DNA from: Acidithiobacillus thiooxidans ATCC 19377
GTDB lineage: Bacteria; Pseudomonadota; Gammaproteobacteria; Acidithiobacillales; Acidithiobacillaceae
Length of the DNA stretch: 64,000 nt
Assembly (NCBI RefSeq): GCF_009662475.1
Contig: NZ_CP045571.1
Span: 2,044,501-2,108,500 of the forward strand
Direction: 5' to 3'
The notes below the pieces were generated by a model. The model did not search any database and was not told the DNA's origin. It worked only from the letters and a program-made list of their open reading frames with translations. This document shows, in pieces, positions 18,054 to 27,600 of the stretch. Numbering within the stretch: the first letter of the stretch is position 1; each line of letters starts with the position of its first letter. The translations under genes and the position numbers were made by a program.

Positions 18054-19209
18054 GCTTCCACCCCTGCCACCAGGCCATCAACATGCCCATCAGCATCGGG
18101 CCCACAAAAATGCCCAAAATACCCAGCACCGAAAGCCCCCCAATAAGTCCCATAAAAATCAGCATGAAAGGCATTCTTGAACGACCACCGATGAGTAACG
18201 GTTTCAATAAATTATCTGCCAAGGTGGTAATAATGTTACCGGCAATAAATATCACCAAGGCCAGCAGCGGTTCAGATGCGGCCAACCAGACCCATAAGGT
18301 CACCCCGGTAAATACTGCCGAAGCACCAAAGGGAATCACGGAAAACACCCCGGATACCGTCCCCCAGATCAAGGCATGTGGTACTCCGCAGGCGGCATAT
18401 AAGGCCCAAAACAACAGCGCTTCAAACAAACCGGTAATCACGACACTCCAGAAAGTGCCTCGCAAAATATCGAGACCACGGGAAACGACTTTCCACACTT
18501 CAGCACCAGCCAGTCCGGTCACCCGTTCGGCCAGTCCCTGAGCCAACGTTTCGCCATGCAACAGAAAGAAAAACAGGAGCAGCAACGCCAGACTGGCATT
18601 AAAAGCCGTATCTTCGGCACCCCCAAGAACATTCAGCACCATTTGCCCATGCGCCAGCAACGCATCCGAGCCACTAAGAACCTGCAATCCCGTAAAATGC
18701 GGGGCCAAAAGAACACTTTTTGCACTGATTCCTGGTAAAAATGCGCCAAGCCAACCCGTAGCAACGCGCCACAAATGCCGCAACGGATCCAGTAAAATCA
18801 GCGGCAAATGCTGACTCATCCAGGCGGGTAAAGCCCAGTGCGATAGTTCTTCCCCAGAAATCCATGGCCCGAGCAAATGCAGACCGCGCAGCATTTCTAA
18901 AATCACAAAGGCCAGCGGCAAAAGAATCAAACTGGCCGCAGTCAGTGCAAAAAACAATGCGCCCAAAGGTCGCCATCGCCCCGGTATGCGCGCCACAAAA
19001 GGCCAGAAAACCACAGAAAGCACCGCCGACCAGGCCAAGGCTGACCAAAAATCCTGCAATATCCAAATCAATGCAACAGCAATCAGTAAAATGGGTAACC
19101 AACGCTGCACGGATTGAGTACGATCCGTCAAAATGCTGCCCTCGTCTGAAATATCTTTTCCATTATGCCTGAAACTGCATTTTGGAGCGTCATAAAATCG
19201 CGCCGACAT
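18028..19209 (-). CDS. AI-2E family transporter (PerM/YdiK-like)
   Basis: The 393-residue protein has the AI-2E/UPF0118 pattern: two to three N-terminal helices, a soluble-looking central segment, then a conserved helical block including LIWGTVSGVFSVIPFGASAVF and ITTLADNLLKPLLIGGRSRMPFMLIFMGLIGGLSVLGILGIFVGPMLMG, the most conserved region of the family. Members transport autoinducer-2 or, in other cases, cations; the role here is open. The first 30 residues are polar and may be an over-extension, since TTG and ATG codons closer to the first helix exist. Confidence 0.85.
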   Translation of the reverse strand: MSARFYDAPKCSFRHNGKDISDEGSILTDRTQSVQRWLPILLIAVALIWILQDFWSALAWSAVLSVVFWPFVARIPGRWRPLGALFFALTAASLILLPLAFVILEMLRGLHLLGPWISGEELSHWALPAWMSQHLPLILLDPLRHLWRVATGWLGAFLPGISAKSVLLAPHFTGLQVLSGSDALLAHGQMVLNVLGGAEDTAFNASLALLLLFFFLLHGETLAQGLAERVTGLAGAEVWKVVSRGLDILRGTFWSVVITGLFEALLFWALYAACGVPHALIWGTVSGVFSVIPFGASAVFTGVTLWVWLAASEPLLALVIFIAGNIITTLADNLLKPLLIGGRSRMPFMLIFMGLIGGLSVLGILGIFVGPMLMGMLMAWWQGWKRDDAEQSS

Positions 19210-19321
19210 TGCGTGCGGCCGAGCGCCAGAAGGCAGAGGGAAAGTAACCGCATTGAACCGGGATATTGATGCCGGTGTCGCTCTGAAGTGTTTAATGATT
19301 ATTATTGACGACTTCGGAGGC

Positions 19322-19351
19322 GATGATATAGCATCAAAACATCATATCATC
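19322..19351 (+). promoter_or_regulatory. Inverted repeat upstream of vapBC
   Basis: GATGATAT and ATATCATC are exact inverted copies separated by 14 bases, ending 22 bp before the antitoxin start. VapB-type antitoxins usually bind such repeats to repress their own operon. Confidence 0.5.
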
Positions 19352-19373
19352 CAACACGACGAAGGACTGTCTC

Positions 19374-19619
19374 ATGCGTACTACACTGGATATCGAAGAC
19401 GATGTGCTTGAAGCCGCACGTGAACTGGCGCGGCGTGAGCATATCAGTGCAGGTGCAGCAGTATCCCGACTTTTGCGTGTCGCGTTTACCGGCCATTTCC
19501 CCATATCCACAACGCCGCCAGAAACCACTGTAGTGAATGGCTTCCGCCCCATTCCAGCTAATAACCGGCTCGTCACCGATAGTCTTATCGACCGGCTGCG
19601 CGATGAATCTGGCCTCTGA
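19374..19619 (+). CDS. VapB-type antitoxin
   Basis: The 81 residues open with MRTTLDIEDDVLEAARELARREHISAGAAVSRLLR, a ribbon-helix-helix DNA-binding segment typical of VapB antitoxins, followed by a tail with PANNRLVTDSLIDRLRDE that would wrap the toxin. The stop overlaps the PIN toxin start (TGATG). The pair sits between the AI-2E transporter gene and a decayed restriction locus. Confidence 0.8.
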   Translation: MRTTLDIEDDVLEAARELARREHISAGAAVSRLLRVAFTGHFPISTTPPETTVVNGFRPIPANNRLVTDSLIDRLRDESGL

Positions 19620-20053
19620 TGCGCGCCCTGCTCGACGTCAATGTACTGATTGCTCTGCTCGACGCCGCCCACATCCACCACCGCGCTGCCCATCATTGGC
19701 TCGCACAGCAGAGTGATGGCTGGGCCACCTGCCCGATCACCGTCAACGGCTGCCTGCGCATCCTCTCACAACCCGGCTATCCTGGAGCTTTGCCTATTGC
19801 GGATATCGCCGGGCGGCTAACCGATGCCACCGATTCCCGGTCTCACGCTTTCTGGCCCGACAGTCTCGACCTGCTCCACAACAATTCACTGGACTGGACT
19901 AAGGTAATCGGTCACCGCCAAATTACTGATGTCTATCTGCTCGCACTCGCGGTGGACCATGATGGATGCTTTGCGACCTTCGACCGGCGCATTCAGCATA
20001 AGGTTTTGCACTCCGCCCGTGAGGAACATCTCATCATGATTCCAGGCAGATGA
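19619..20053 (+). CDS. VapC-type PIN-domain toxin
   Basis: The 144-residue protein has the PIN ribonuclease acidic residues in LLDVNVLIALLD (first Asp), a mid-protein Glu/Asp region, TDVYLLALAVDHDGCFATFDRRI (third and fourth acidic positions). VapC toxins cleave tRNA or rRNA and are neutralised by VapB, here encoded immediately upstream with a TGATG overlap. The gene appears intact. Confidence 0.85.
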   Translation: MRALLDVNVLIALLDAAHIHHRAAHHWLAQQSDGWATCPITVNGCLRILSQPGYPGALPIADIAGRLTDATDSRSHAFWPDSLDLLHNNSLDWTKVIGHRQITDVYLLALAVDHDGCFATFDRRIQHKVLHSAREEHLIMIPGR

Positions 20054-20120
20054 ACTGAAAGATGTTCACTTGGGCAAAATTTGGGCGCAGATTTGTGCAT
20101 TTTGAAGATGCCATAGAAAT

Positions 20121-20462
20121 TCAATCGAAGCGCGTATGCTGCGGGGCTTGGTTGCCCGCGATGCGCCTTAACTCTCCCTCTTGTACCTCATATTCTCCCA
20201 GATGCACACGCATCAGGCTTTTCCAAAGTTTTCCGTGGTTGGGAACCGAGAAGTGGAGCAGCTCGTGAACGATCACGTAGTCCCATAGCTCGGGTTTCAG
20301 GGCGGGCAGTTCGTCGCTGAAATTCAAATGACCTGCGGTGGAACACGAGGCCCATTTGTTGCGCATCGGCCGCACCCCCAGCCAGACAATCTTGACGTCC
20401 AGCTTGTCGGCCCAGTGGCGGACGCGCTGCTTGAACTGGCCTTTGTGATCGATTGCCATCAT
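20121..20462 (-). CDS. YgjP/SprT-like zinc metallopeptidase, DUF45
   Basis: The protein contains VHELLHFSVPNHGKLWKSL, an HExxH zinc motif with a downstream His as in the DUF45 (WLM/YgjP-like) family. Starting at the first of two consecutive ATGs gives 113 residues, roughly half a full-length YgjP; short versions encoded directly behind hsdR are common. It begins 5 bp after the hsdR remnant stop, so it was the last gene of the restriction operon. Its activity is unknown and it may no longer be expressed. Confidence 0.65.
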   Translation of the reverse strand: MMAIDHKGQFKQRVRHWADKLDVKIVWLGVRPMRNKWASCSTAGHLNFSDELPALKPELWDYVIVHELLHFSVPNHGKLWKSLMRVHLGEYEVQEGELRRIAGNQAPQHTRFD

Positions 20463-20466
20463 TGCG

Positions 20467-21010
20467 CTAAATCCGATCCGCCTTTTCCAGCAGCGTAAAC
20501 AACTCATCCACCATCGCCGTCACCCGGTCCAGGTCCTCCGTTTCGGCGAAGAGGGCGAAGGTCACTTTTTTGCGGAGTTCACGCAGGGCGTTTTCGCTGC
20601 GCTTCCAGTTCGGAAACTCGGTGAAGGCGTGGCGAATCTTCCGGCTGACCGTCTCGGCGTTCTGAACCTTCGCGTCGAGCAGACTGCGGTAGACAAAATA
20701 GGTCAGGCCATCGAAAGACTTCTCGGCCTGTTCCTTCTTCCGCGTTTCGTTGCCTTCCACTTCACGCAGCAATTCGGCCAGGGCTTCGGCCGTGCTGGTC
20801 TGGCGCGCCTCGAAACTTTCCTGCACCGCCCGCGCGCGTTCCGCCATGGCGATAAGGTAAGGGTCGTCGCTGTTTTCCTCGGCCAGCTTTTCGATGCTTT
20901 TGATCAAGTTGATGACTTTGGTGCCATCCCCGCCCTGCTTGTTCTTGATCAGCTCGATGGTATTACCGTTGATCGCGACCATCTCGCCCAAACCGCCCAC
21001 GCCATAACTG
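20467..21010 (-). pseudogene. hsdR: Type I restriction endonuclease HsdR, C-terminal remnant
   Basis: About 180 residues of the C-terminal helical domain of a type I R subunit remain (INLIKSIEKLAEENSDDPYLIAMAERARAV ... LREVEGNETRKKEQAEKSFDGLTYF). The nuclease and helicase domains are missing. Upstream it runs directly into hsdM sequence at about 21010, in another frame, so the 5' part of hsdR, hsdS if it was there, and most of hsdM were removed in one deletion. Confidence 0.75.
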
Positions 21011-21578
21011 CCGACCCGATGATGTCGGCCTCGACGTCGTCGAGCCCGAGGCGCTTGGTGCTGATGGCTTCGATGAGGTTGGAGAGGCGGTCGTCGTCGA
21101 GGTCGCGCTGGCCGTGGGTGGTGGCGTTGAAATCGACGCGGTCGATGATGCCCTGCAAGAGCGGGTTTTCCCGGGCGATGGCCCGCATGTGGGTGGTGAC
21201 GCCTTCGCCGATCTTGTCGGCGAGCTTGCGGATGACAGACCAGACGGGCTGCTCGGGATCGTCAGGGACAAGGGGAAGATAGAAGCGGACGAGCTTGTGG
21301 TCGGCCCTGGCGAGCTGGAAGGCCTTCTTGCGCGAGCCAACCTAAGCGGCAATGCGATTCAGCTCATCGTCAAAGACGTCGCAAAGGCGCTTAGTGAAAA
21401 TGAGGGGGAGGATGTAGTCCTTGTATTTCGGCGCGTCCTTGGCACCACGGATGGAACACGCGGCGTCCCAGATCCAAGATTCGAGGGATTTGTCTTTACC
21501 GTTATTGTTTGCCAATTGAGGTTGATCCGTACGAACCGCAACCATTTTTCCCCCATTTCTGATGCCTAAAATGGGCAC
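21010..21578 (-). pseudogene. hsdM: Type I DNA methyltransferase HsdM, N-terminal remnant with a nonsense codon
   Basis: The N-terminal HsdM domain is recognisable: SLESWIWDAACSIRGAKDAPKYKDYILPLIFTKRLCDVFDDEL, then HKLVRFYLPLVPDDPEQPVWSVIRKLADKIGEGVTTHMRAIARENP and LDDDRLSNLIEAISTKRLGLDDVEADIIG. An in-frame TAG interrupts it at 21344-21342, with the same frame continuing afterwards, so this is a nonsense change and not a frameshift. Sequence breaks off just before the catalytic region and joins hsdR. Confidence 0.75.
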
Positions 21579-21613
21579 AGCTTGGGAATTATATGGGCAA
21601 TAGTCAATAAAAC

Positions 21614-21645
21614 AAAAAAAGCACCCAGGCTATAACCTGGATGCT
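21614..21645 (-). terminator. Terminator of tRNA-Asn
   Basis: Read leftward, AGCATCCAGG pairs with CCTGGGTGCT (one G-T pair) over a six-base loop and is followed by a run of seven T residues, immediately downstream of the tRNA. Confidence 0.8.
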
Positions 21646-21654
21646 TGATTCTTT

Positions 21655-21730
21655 TGGCTCCCCGGGACAGGCTCGAACTGCCGACCTAGTGATTAACAGT
21701 CACCCGCTCTACCGACTGAGCTACCGGGGA
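21655..21730 (-). tRNA. tRNA-Asn (anticodon GTT)
   Basis: Read leftward, the acceptor arm TCCCCGG pairs with CCGGGGA; the D loop has AGTCGGTAGAGC, the anticodon loop is CTGTTAA with anticodon GTT, and the T arm is GGCAG-TTCGAGC-CTGTC. The 3' CCA is encoded. The gene flanks the decayed restriction locus and could have been an integration site, but no integrase or attachment repeat was seen. Confidence 0.95.
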
Positions 21731-21898
21731 AAAGTGGGCGTATCCTAGCCTTCCCTTTGCTTCGCGTCAAGAACTGTGGGGCATTTTCAGGATGATGTTT
21801 CAACACCGCTTCACGGTCGGAGTATTTCGCGATAGACTGCCCCACGCCATAATTTAACGTCCTGATCCTGCCCATCCAATCATTCGGTGAACCCAGCC

Positions 21899-22552
21899 AT
21901 GATGTTCCTGAAACGCCTGCCAACCGTACAAGAACCACGATTGTACATGGCGCTGGAACGCACGTATCTAGGTTACTTTAAGCTACTGTTTGTATCGATC
22001 GGAACAGGATTGGTTTCAGCCCGTCTTGCCGTACTGTTTTTGGCATTACATTACGCAAAACTGGGCCATTTTTTTACCGAGCTTTTCAATGTACTGACCT
22101 GGCCAGCCATTGCTCTGGTTTTTGTGGTAGGCTTGAATTTTATGTTTGATCTGCAACATATTGAAAAAGGACCCCCCGTGGCAGCAAAAGAGATTATTGA
22201 TCCGCGTATTTATATGGCCGCCGAACGTACTTTTCTGGCATGGGTACGAACGGGTATCGGTCTGATTGCTTTTGGCTTTGTCATCGAAAAGTTCGATTTT
22301 TTTCTGGAACAGCTTTCTATCATGCTCCACACCAAGCTGGTTATGGGAGAAGGGTTCTCAGGAATGGGCATTATATTTATTGTCCTGGGAATCACCAACC
22401 TGATGATCGGTGGTATCAATTTCATTCGCACCGTCAAGAAGGTAGATGAAGGCTGCTACCATGTCCATAAATTCCTGTATGGTCTTTATGGCGTTATTTT
22501 ATTTGGTATTACCGTCGCACTGGCGGTCATGATTATTCGGGTTTCCCTGTAA
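21899..22552 (+). CDS. DUF202 (YidH-like) membrane protein, duplicated domain
   Basis: The C-terminal half is a DUF202 domain: IYMAAERTFLAWVRTGIGLIAFGFVIEKF followed by two more helices and INFIRTVKKVDEG. The N-terminal half begins with LYMALERTYLGYFKLLFVSIGTGLVSARL and has the same three-helix pattern, so the protein looks like two DUF202 units in tandem, the first diverged. About 217 residues and six helices result; single-domain YidH proteins are about 110-120. Function unknown. Starts at GTG 21887 or ATG 21899 are both possible and neither has a clear Shine-Dalgarno. Confidence 0.7.
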   Translation: MMFLKRLPTVQEPRLYMALERTYLGYFKLLFVSIGTGLVSARLAVLFLALHYAKLGHFFTELFNVLTWPAIALVFVVGLNFMFDLQHIEKGPPVAAKEIIDPRIYMAAERTFLAWVRTGIGLIAFGFVIEKFDFFLEQLSIMLHTKLVMGEGFSGMGIIFIVLGITNLMIGGINFIRTVKKVDEGCYHVHKFLYGLYGVILFGITVALAVMIIRVSL

Positions 22553-22554
22553 AA

Positions 22555-23169
22555 TCAGGAAAGCGGAATCAATGCATCCTGATAAGCCCAATAACAGGCA
22601 TGAAAGGGGTATTTTTCGGATCCTTTGCGAGCATTACGCCATACCGGCAATCCGCTTTCTACCAGTAACTCCAGGCAACTGCACACCCGCTGATCATAGG
22701 CAGAGGCCGGAATACCGGCATGCCCTCCCCAGGCGATAATCACTCCCGAACTTGCCGTAAGCGTTGTTTTGATGACCTTGTCATTCTGCGGGCCGACTAC
22801 ATGCGCCGCACCCTTCGCAAGCAACGCTTTCCCCACTTCTTTACTGTCTGTACCCCTGAGCGCAAAAAGATTCAAAATGTGGACCCCACCACTTTCCGGG
22901 AAATTGCGCCATACATATTCCGAGGCCGTGCGTACGGTTTTATCTGCGGAGAGCTCACTGGCACTGGAAGGGTTTTTGAGAAAAACCGTCATCATAGCGC
23001 CTTTACGCTCACGAAATGGCAAGCTCAATCCATACCGCCAGGTACGGCACGGTGAAAAATCTGCCTGAATAGCTGCCATATCCACGGCTGGTGCATGTTG
23101 TACGGTTCGCCCGATTCTCAAGGTGCTGGAGGATAGGTTATTCGTCACGTTTTGGATTCCCGTAATCAT
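22555..23169 (-). CDS. DUF1643 family protein
   Basis: The 204 residues show the DUF1643 pattern: MTVFLKNPSSASELSADKTVRTASEYVWR (usually reading LNPSxAD), VHILNLFALRGTDSKEV, GPQNDKVI and VIIAWGGHAG. These small proteins are widespread next to mobile elements, and the biochemical role is unknown. It is convergent with the DUF202 gene, with two bases between the stops. Confidence 0.7.
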   Translation of the reverse strand: MITGIQNVTNNLSSSTLRIGRTVQHAPAVDMAAIQADFSPCRTWRYGLSLPFRERKGAMMTVFLKNPSSASELSADKTVRTASEYVWRNFPESGGVHILNLFALRGTDSKEVGKALLAKGAAHVVGPQNDKVIKTTLTASSGVIIAWGGHAGIPASAYDQRVCSCLELLVESGLPVWRNARKGSEKYPFHACYWAYQDALIPLS

Positions 23170-23422
23170 TGCCTGTTAATCGTCAACCATATCAGGCGGT
23201 GGGGTCGCCCGACCAGTCCTAGCCTTTTCCTGCCCATCGCTATCAAAGCCAGTGCATCCTCTGATCAGCAAAAGGACGACCTGACCGCCGCATAGCACTG
23301 CAACACTCCGTTGCAACGATTCAACATAATAAAATACATATTTAACAATTAGATAAAAAATTAAATTGTTGCAGTGATTTTTAGGGATTTTATAAAAACC
23401 ATATTTTACATGCGCTTATTAT
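23170..23422 (+). promoter_or_regulatory. RND-operon upstream region with TGTTGCA-type repeats
   Basis: No gene is visible. CACTGCAACA (23296-23305) and its exact inverted copy TGTTGCAGTG (23367-23376) flank a 10-bp palindrome CGTTGCAACG (23309-23318). They lie 50-130 bp upstream of the -24/-12 promoter, the usual place for binding sites of sigma-54 activators. The same TGTTGCA core recurs upstream of cydA. Confidence 0.5.
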
Positions 23423-23439
23423 TTGGCACAGTTTCTGCT
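23423..23439 (+). promoter_or_regulatory. Sigma-54 (-24/-12) promoter of the RND operon
   Basis: TTGGCACAGTTTCTGCT carries the invariant GG and GC exactly ten bases apart and a full TGGCAC -24 block. Transcription would begin near 23450, leaving a leader of about 50 bases before the adaptor gene. Confidence 0.75.
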
Positions 23440-23500
23440 AATAGACAGGCAAACACTTTGGGCGTTGCTTAAGCTCATCAAACCTGCAAGGAACCTGTCC

Positions 23501-24637
23501 ATGAAAACAAACACCTGGCGTTATGCATTAGTTTGCGGCCCGCTCCTTTTGGGCATGGGTTTTGGCACGGCCCTGGCGGCCGCGCCGAGCCTCGTAACGG
23601 TGCAAACAGCGCCCGGCATTGGCCCCGTACTGGGGGGCCGGGTCATCCCGGCGTTTACGGTCACCCTGCGTGCCCAGTTGCCAGGCCGGGTCAAATTTGT
23701 GGCGGGTGAAGCCGGAATGCCCATTGCACCGGGCCAGCCTTTGGTGGCTTTGGATGACGATCAGCTGCTTGCCCAGAAAGCCCAGGCCATTGCGGCCTAT
23801 CAGGCCGATGAAGTCGCCCTGCACAACGGTTATTCCCAGTACGGATATCAGCTGTACAGTTATGACCCCCCCTCCTTCATGAACCCTTTTACCTGGATGG
23901 GCCAGGGCTTCAAGGCCATGATGGGCAACAGCCAGAATCCCTGGGCCACCTATCAATCCAATCTGGAAAACCGGAAAGCTACCGCCCTCAAGGCGCAAAC
24001 CCAGCTGGAGGCTTCAGCCTGGAGAATCCGTCAGATTGAGGCGGAGATGAACAACTCGGTTTCCATCGCCCCCTTTCAGGGCGTAGTCCTCGCAAAAGAG
24101 GTTAATCCGGGGGATATTGTGCAGCCCGGTCAGCCGCTCATGGTGCTGGGCAGTGGTGGACCCAAGCAACTGCTGGTCAAGGTGCCGGAAAGTCTGGCTG
24201 GCAATCTGAACCCCGGACAATCCCTGCCCGTCCATCTGGGCGATAACGCGGGCATGGTGAGTGGCAGGGTCGTTCATGTCGCCCCCCAGGCCAATCCCCA
24301 AACCCATACGGTGGCCGTCAAGGTCAGTCTGCCCCGCAATGCCGCCATCCGCGTCGGGGCGTACGCGACCATCAGTCTGCCCAGTTACGGCAGCTCTGCC
24401 CAGAATGAACCGGCCATTCCCCGTAGCGCCCTCATTCCCGGGACTTCTTTGCCCTCGGTGCTGGTGGATCATCACGGAGTGACTGAAATGCATGTGCTGC
24501 GCCTGGGTGGACCCTTGCCGGATGGGCAGATTCAGGTGCTGGCCGGACTGCGCGTGGGTCAGATCATCGTCAATGATCCCCCCGCCGGAATCGGGTCCGG
24601 TTATCAGCTCCAGACCAGCGCGTCTTCCGGGGAGTAA
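23501..24637 (+). CDS. RND efflux periplasmic adaptor (HlyD/MFP family)
   Basis: The chosen ATG gives a signal peptide MKTNTWRYALVCGPLLLGMGFGTALAAA. The 378 residues then show the membrane fusion protein order: a first barrel/lipoyl half (TLRAQLPGRVKFVAGEAGMPIAPGQPLVALDDDQL), a helical hairpin at about 95-185, the second lipoyl half (SIAPFQGVVLAKEVNPGDIVQPGQPLMVLG), a beta-barrel and a membrane-proximal domain. It would bridge the downstream permease to an outer membrane channel; no TolC-type gene is in the window. The -24/-12 promoter lies 60 bp upstream. Confidence 0.88.
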   Translation: MKTNTWRYALVCGPLLLGMGFGTALAAAPSLVTVQTAPGIGPVLGGRVIPAFTVTLRAQLPGRVKFVAGEAGMPIAPGQPLVALDDDQLLAQKAQAIAAYQADEVALHNGYSQYGYQLYSYDPPSFMNPFTWMGQGFKAMMGNSQNPWATYQSNLENRKATALKAQTQLEASAWRIRQIEAEMNNSVSIAPFQGVVLAKEVNPGDIVQPGQPLMVLGSGGPKQLLVKVPESLAGNLNPGQSLPVHLGDNAGMVSGRVVHVAPQANPQTHTVAVKVSLPRNAAIRVGAYATISLPSYGSSAQNEPAIPRSALIPGTSLPSVLVDHHGVTEMHVLRLGGPLPDGQIQVLAGLRVGQIIVNDPPAGIGSGYQLQTSASSGE

Positions 24638-24642
24638 GCGCC

Positions 24643-27600
24643 ATGCATAACGGTTGCCAAACCCCTGAGCCGGAAACCCCGGAAACCAGACCCTCGCGCA
24701 GTCTGGGATTGGCCGGTTCTATCGCGAAGATTTTTGTCAGTTCGCCGCTGGCGCCCCTGCTCCTGATCGTGCTGCTCGCGGCGGGCATTCTCGGCCTGAT
24801 TTCCACGCCCAGAGCTTCCAACCCGCAAATCTCCGTGCCCATGATTGATATTTTTGTGGGTTATCCGGGGCACTCCCCTGCCGAAGTCTCGCGCATGGTC
24901 AGTGATCCTCTGGAACGCATGATGAGCGAGCTGCCCGGCGTGCGCCACGTGTATTCGGTGTCGAATCGCGGCGAATCCATGGTCACCGTGCGCTTTCAGG
25001 TGGGCAGACGGATGGGTCCCTCCCTGGTGGAGGTCTACAACAAACTCGCCGCCAACATGAACCGGATTCCGCCGGGAGCCACCCATCCTCTGGTCCGTGC
25101 CAAGGGCATCAACAGCGTCCCCTTCATGACCTTTACGCTCTGGTCCCGGGAGGTCGGTCCCGCCACCCTCAACGAAATTGCCCGCACCGCGTTGCAGCAT
25201 CTCAAGCAGGTTCCCCAGACCGGGGAGAGTTTTATTGTCCACGGTCCTCAGGAAACACTGACCGTCGATATTCATCCGGGCCGCCTGGCCGCTTATGGCA
25301 TCACCCCGCAGCAGGTCGCACAAACGATCAAGGCTTCCAATGCCCAGACGGAAACCGGGCGGACCGATGTGCAAAACATGCAGATGCGCATTGTCACCGG
25401 ACAGTTTCTGCGCACGCCGGCAGAAGTCCGCAATCTGGTGGTCGGGGTGTATGAAGGAGAACCGGTGTATCTGTTTCAGGTGGCGCAGGTCCGACTCGGC
25501 CCCAGCGATCCCCACAGTCTGGTGACTTATTACCAGAAGGCTGGCAAAAATCAGCCCGAAGTGGATGGCGCTCCGGCGGTCACCATTGCCCTGGCCAAAA
25601 TTGCCGGCAGCAACGGCGTGACGGTCGCCCGGGCACTCATCCAGAAAATGCACAGCCTGGAAGGAACGGTCATTCCCGGTAATGTGCATGTCAGCATCAC
25701 CCGTGATAACGGCAAAAAAGCCAACGCCAAGGTCGATTCCCTGCTCTTCAAGCTTTTTGTCGCCACGGCAGCCGTCACCCTGCTGATTCTACTGGCCCTG
25801 GGATGGCGGGCGGCGGCTGTCGTGGTCATCACCATCCCGCTGATTTTGCTGATTACCGTGTTCTCGGCCTGGTTATTGGGGATCACCATCAATCGGGTCA
25901 GTTTGTTCGGATTGATTTTCTCCATCGGTATTCTCGTCGACGACTCCATCGTGATTGTCGAGAACGTTTATCGCCGCTGGCTGCAGGAAGGAACAACGTC
26001 CACCGAAACCCTCATTGATGCCGTGCGCGAAGTGGGTAATCCCACCATTCTGGCGACTTTTACGGTCATTGCCGCCTTGCTGCCCATGGGTTTTGTGGGC
26101 GGGATGATGGGCCCTTACATGGCTCCCATTCCGGTATTGGGTTCCGTGGCCATGCTTTTCTCCCTGTTCACGGCCTTCGCTCTGGCCCCCTGGTTGATGC
26201 TGCGCTTCAAACCCAGCCTGAAAACCCTGGAACGTATGCATAAGGGCGAACACCGGCAGGCCACCTGGTTGCGCAAATTTTTCCGGAACACCCTGATTCC
26301 GCTGATTCGCCGCAAATTTTATGGTCGCCTGTTTCTGGGTGGCATTGTGGTCGCGTTTTTTGCCAGTCTGGCGCTGTTTCTGGTCGAGTGGGTGCCTTTC
26401 ACCATGCTGCCCCATGGTAATTCCAGTGCCTTTAACGTCGTCATCAACATGCCGGCGGGTACCGCCATGCCGGTAACCGCCAATGTGACGGCCGAGGTGG
26501 TACAGAGCTTACAGGGGATGAAGGATGTCCGGGCGCTGCAAAGTTATGTGGGCACGCCGGAACCGTATGATTTCAATGGCATGGTGCGGCATTACTACCT
26601 GCGCAACCAGCCCTGGCAGGCCATGATTCATGTGCAGTTACTGGACAAAGCCGAACGCAGCGCCTCCAGTTCCGAACTCGCTGTCGTCGCGCGGCGGCTG
26701 ATTACGCCCATCGCGGCACAACACCAGGCCCATATTGTCGTCGTGCAAAGTCCACCGGGGCCACCGGTTTTGGCGCCGGTGGTGGCCGAAGTTTATGGCC
26801 CTTCTGCCGCCATCCGCGACGCGGTCACCCGGCAGGTGACGGCCGAATTTGCCCGGGCCAAAAACCTCACCGAGGTGGATAACACCCTGGAAGCCCCCCA
26901 TGACTACTGGCACTTTCATCTGAATGCCATCAAGGCGGGCATGGCCGGTGTGCGGCCCAGCGCCCTCAACGAAACCCTGGCGATGACCCTCGGTGGCTAC
27001 AAGCTGGGTAACTTTACGCCCTATGGTCAGAATCTTGCGGTACCGGCCGTACTGCAGGCCCCTCTGGCCCTGCGCAGTAATGTCTATAGTCTGGCGGCAC
27101 TTCCCGTACCCTCCGTCAGTTATGGCGCCGTACCTCTTTATACGCTGGGGCATTTTAATCGTGAGAGAGCGGAACAACCCATCTACCAGCAGGATCTCAA
27201 ACCCGTTGAATATGTGACGGCAGGCAGCAGGGGACGTCTGGACGCCCCGCTGTACGGCATGCTGGAAGTCGAAGATGCCCTGTCCGGTTATCTGACCCCC
27301 GACGGACACCCGCTGGGCATCGACTGGATCAGCGTTCCCAGCGGTAATCATGCCACGATCAAGTGGGGCGGTGCCTGGACCGTGACCTACAAGACCTTCC
27401 GGGATATGGGCATTGCCTTTGCCGTGGCCATTGTCCTCATCTACATGCTGGTAGTCTGGGAATTCGGGAATTTTGTCATCCCCGCCATTATCATGGTGCC
27501 CATTCCCCTGACCCTGATCGGGATTTTACCCGGTCACTGGCTGTTTGGGGCGAGCTTTACGGCCACATCCATGATCGGTTTCATTGCTCTGGCCGGCATC

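Noticed and set aside
21655-21730. tRNA-Asn as attachment site of an integrated element
   Set aside because: No integrase gene and no repeat of the tRNA 3' end was found within the window, so the idea is unsupported.
24604-25689. A 361-codon open frame antisense to the RND permease gene
   Set aside because: It is a shadow of GC-rich permease codons; the product is His/Gly/Arg-rich without any domain, and the sense strand encodes an obvious RND protein.
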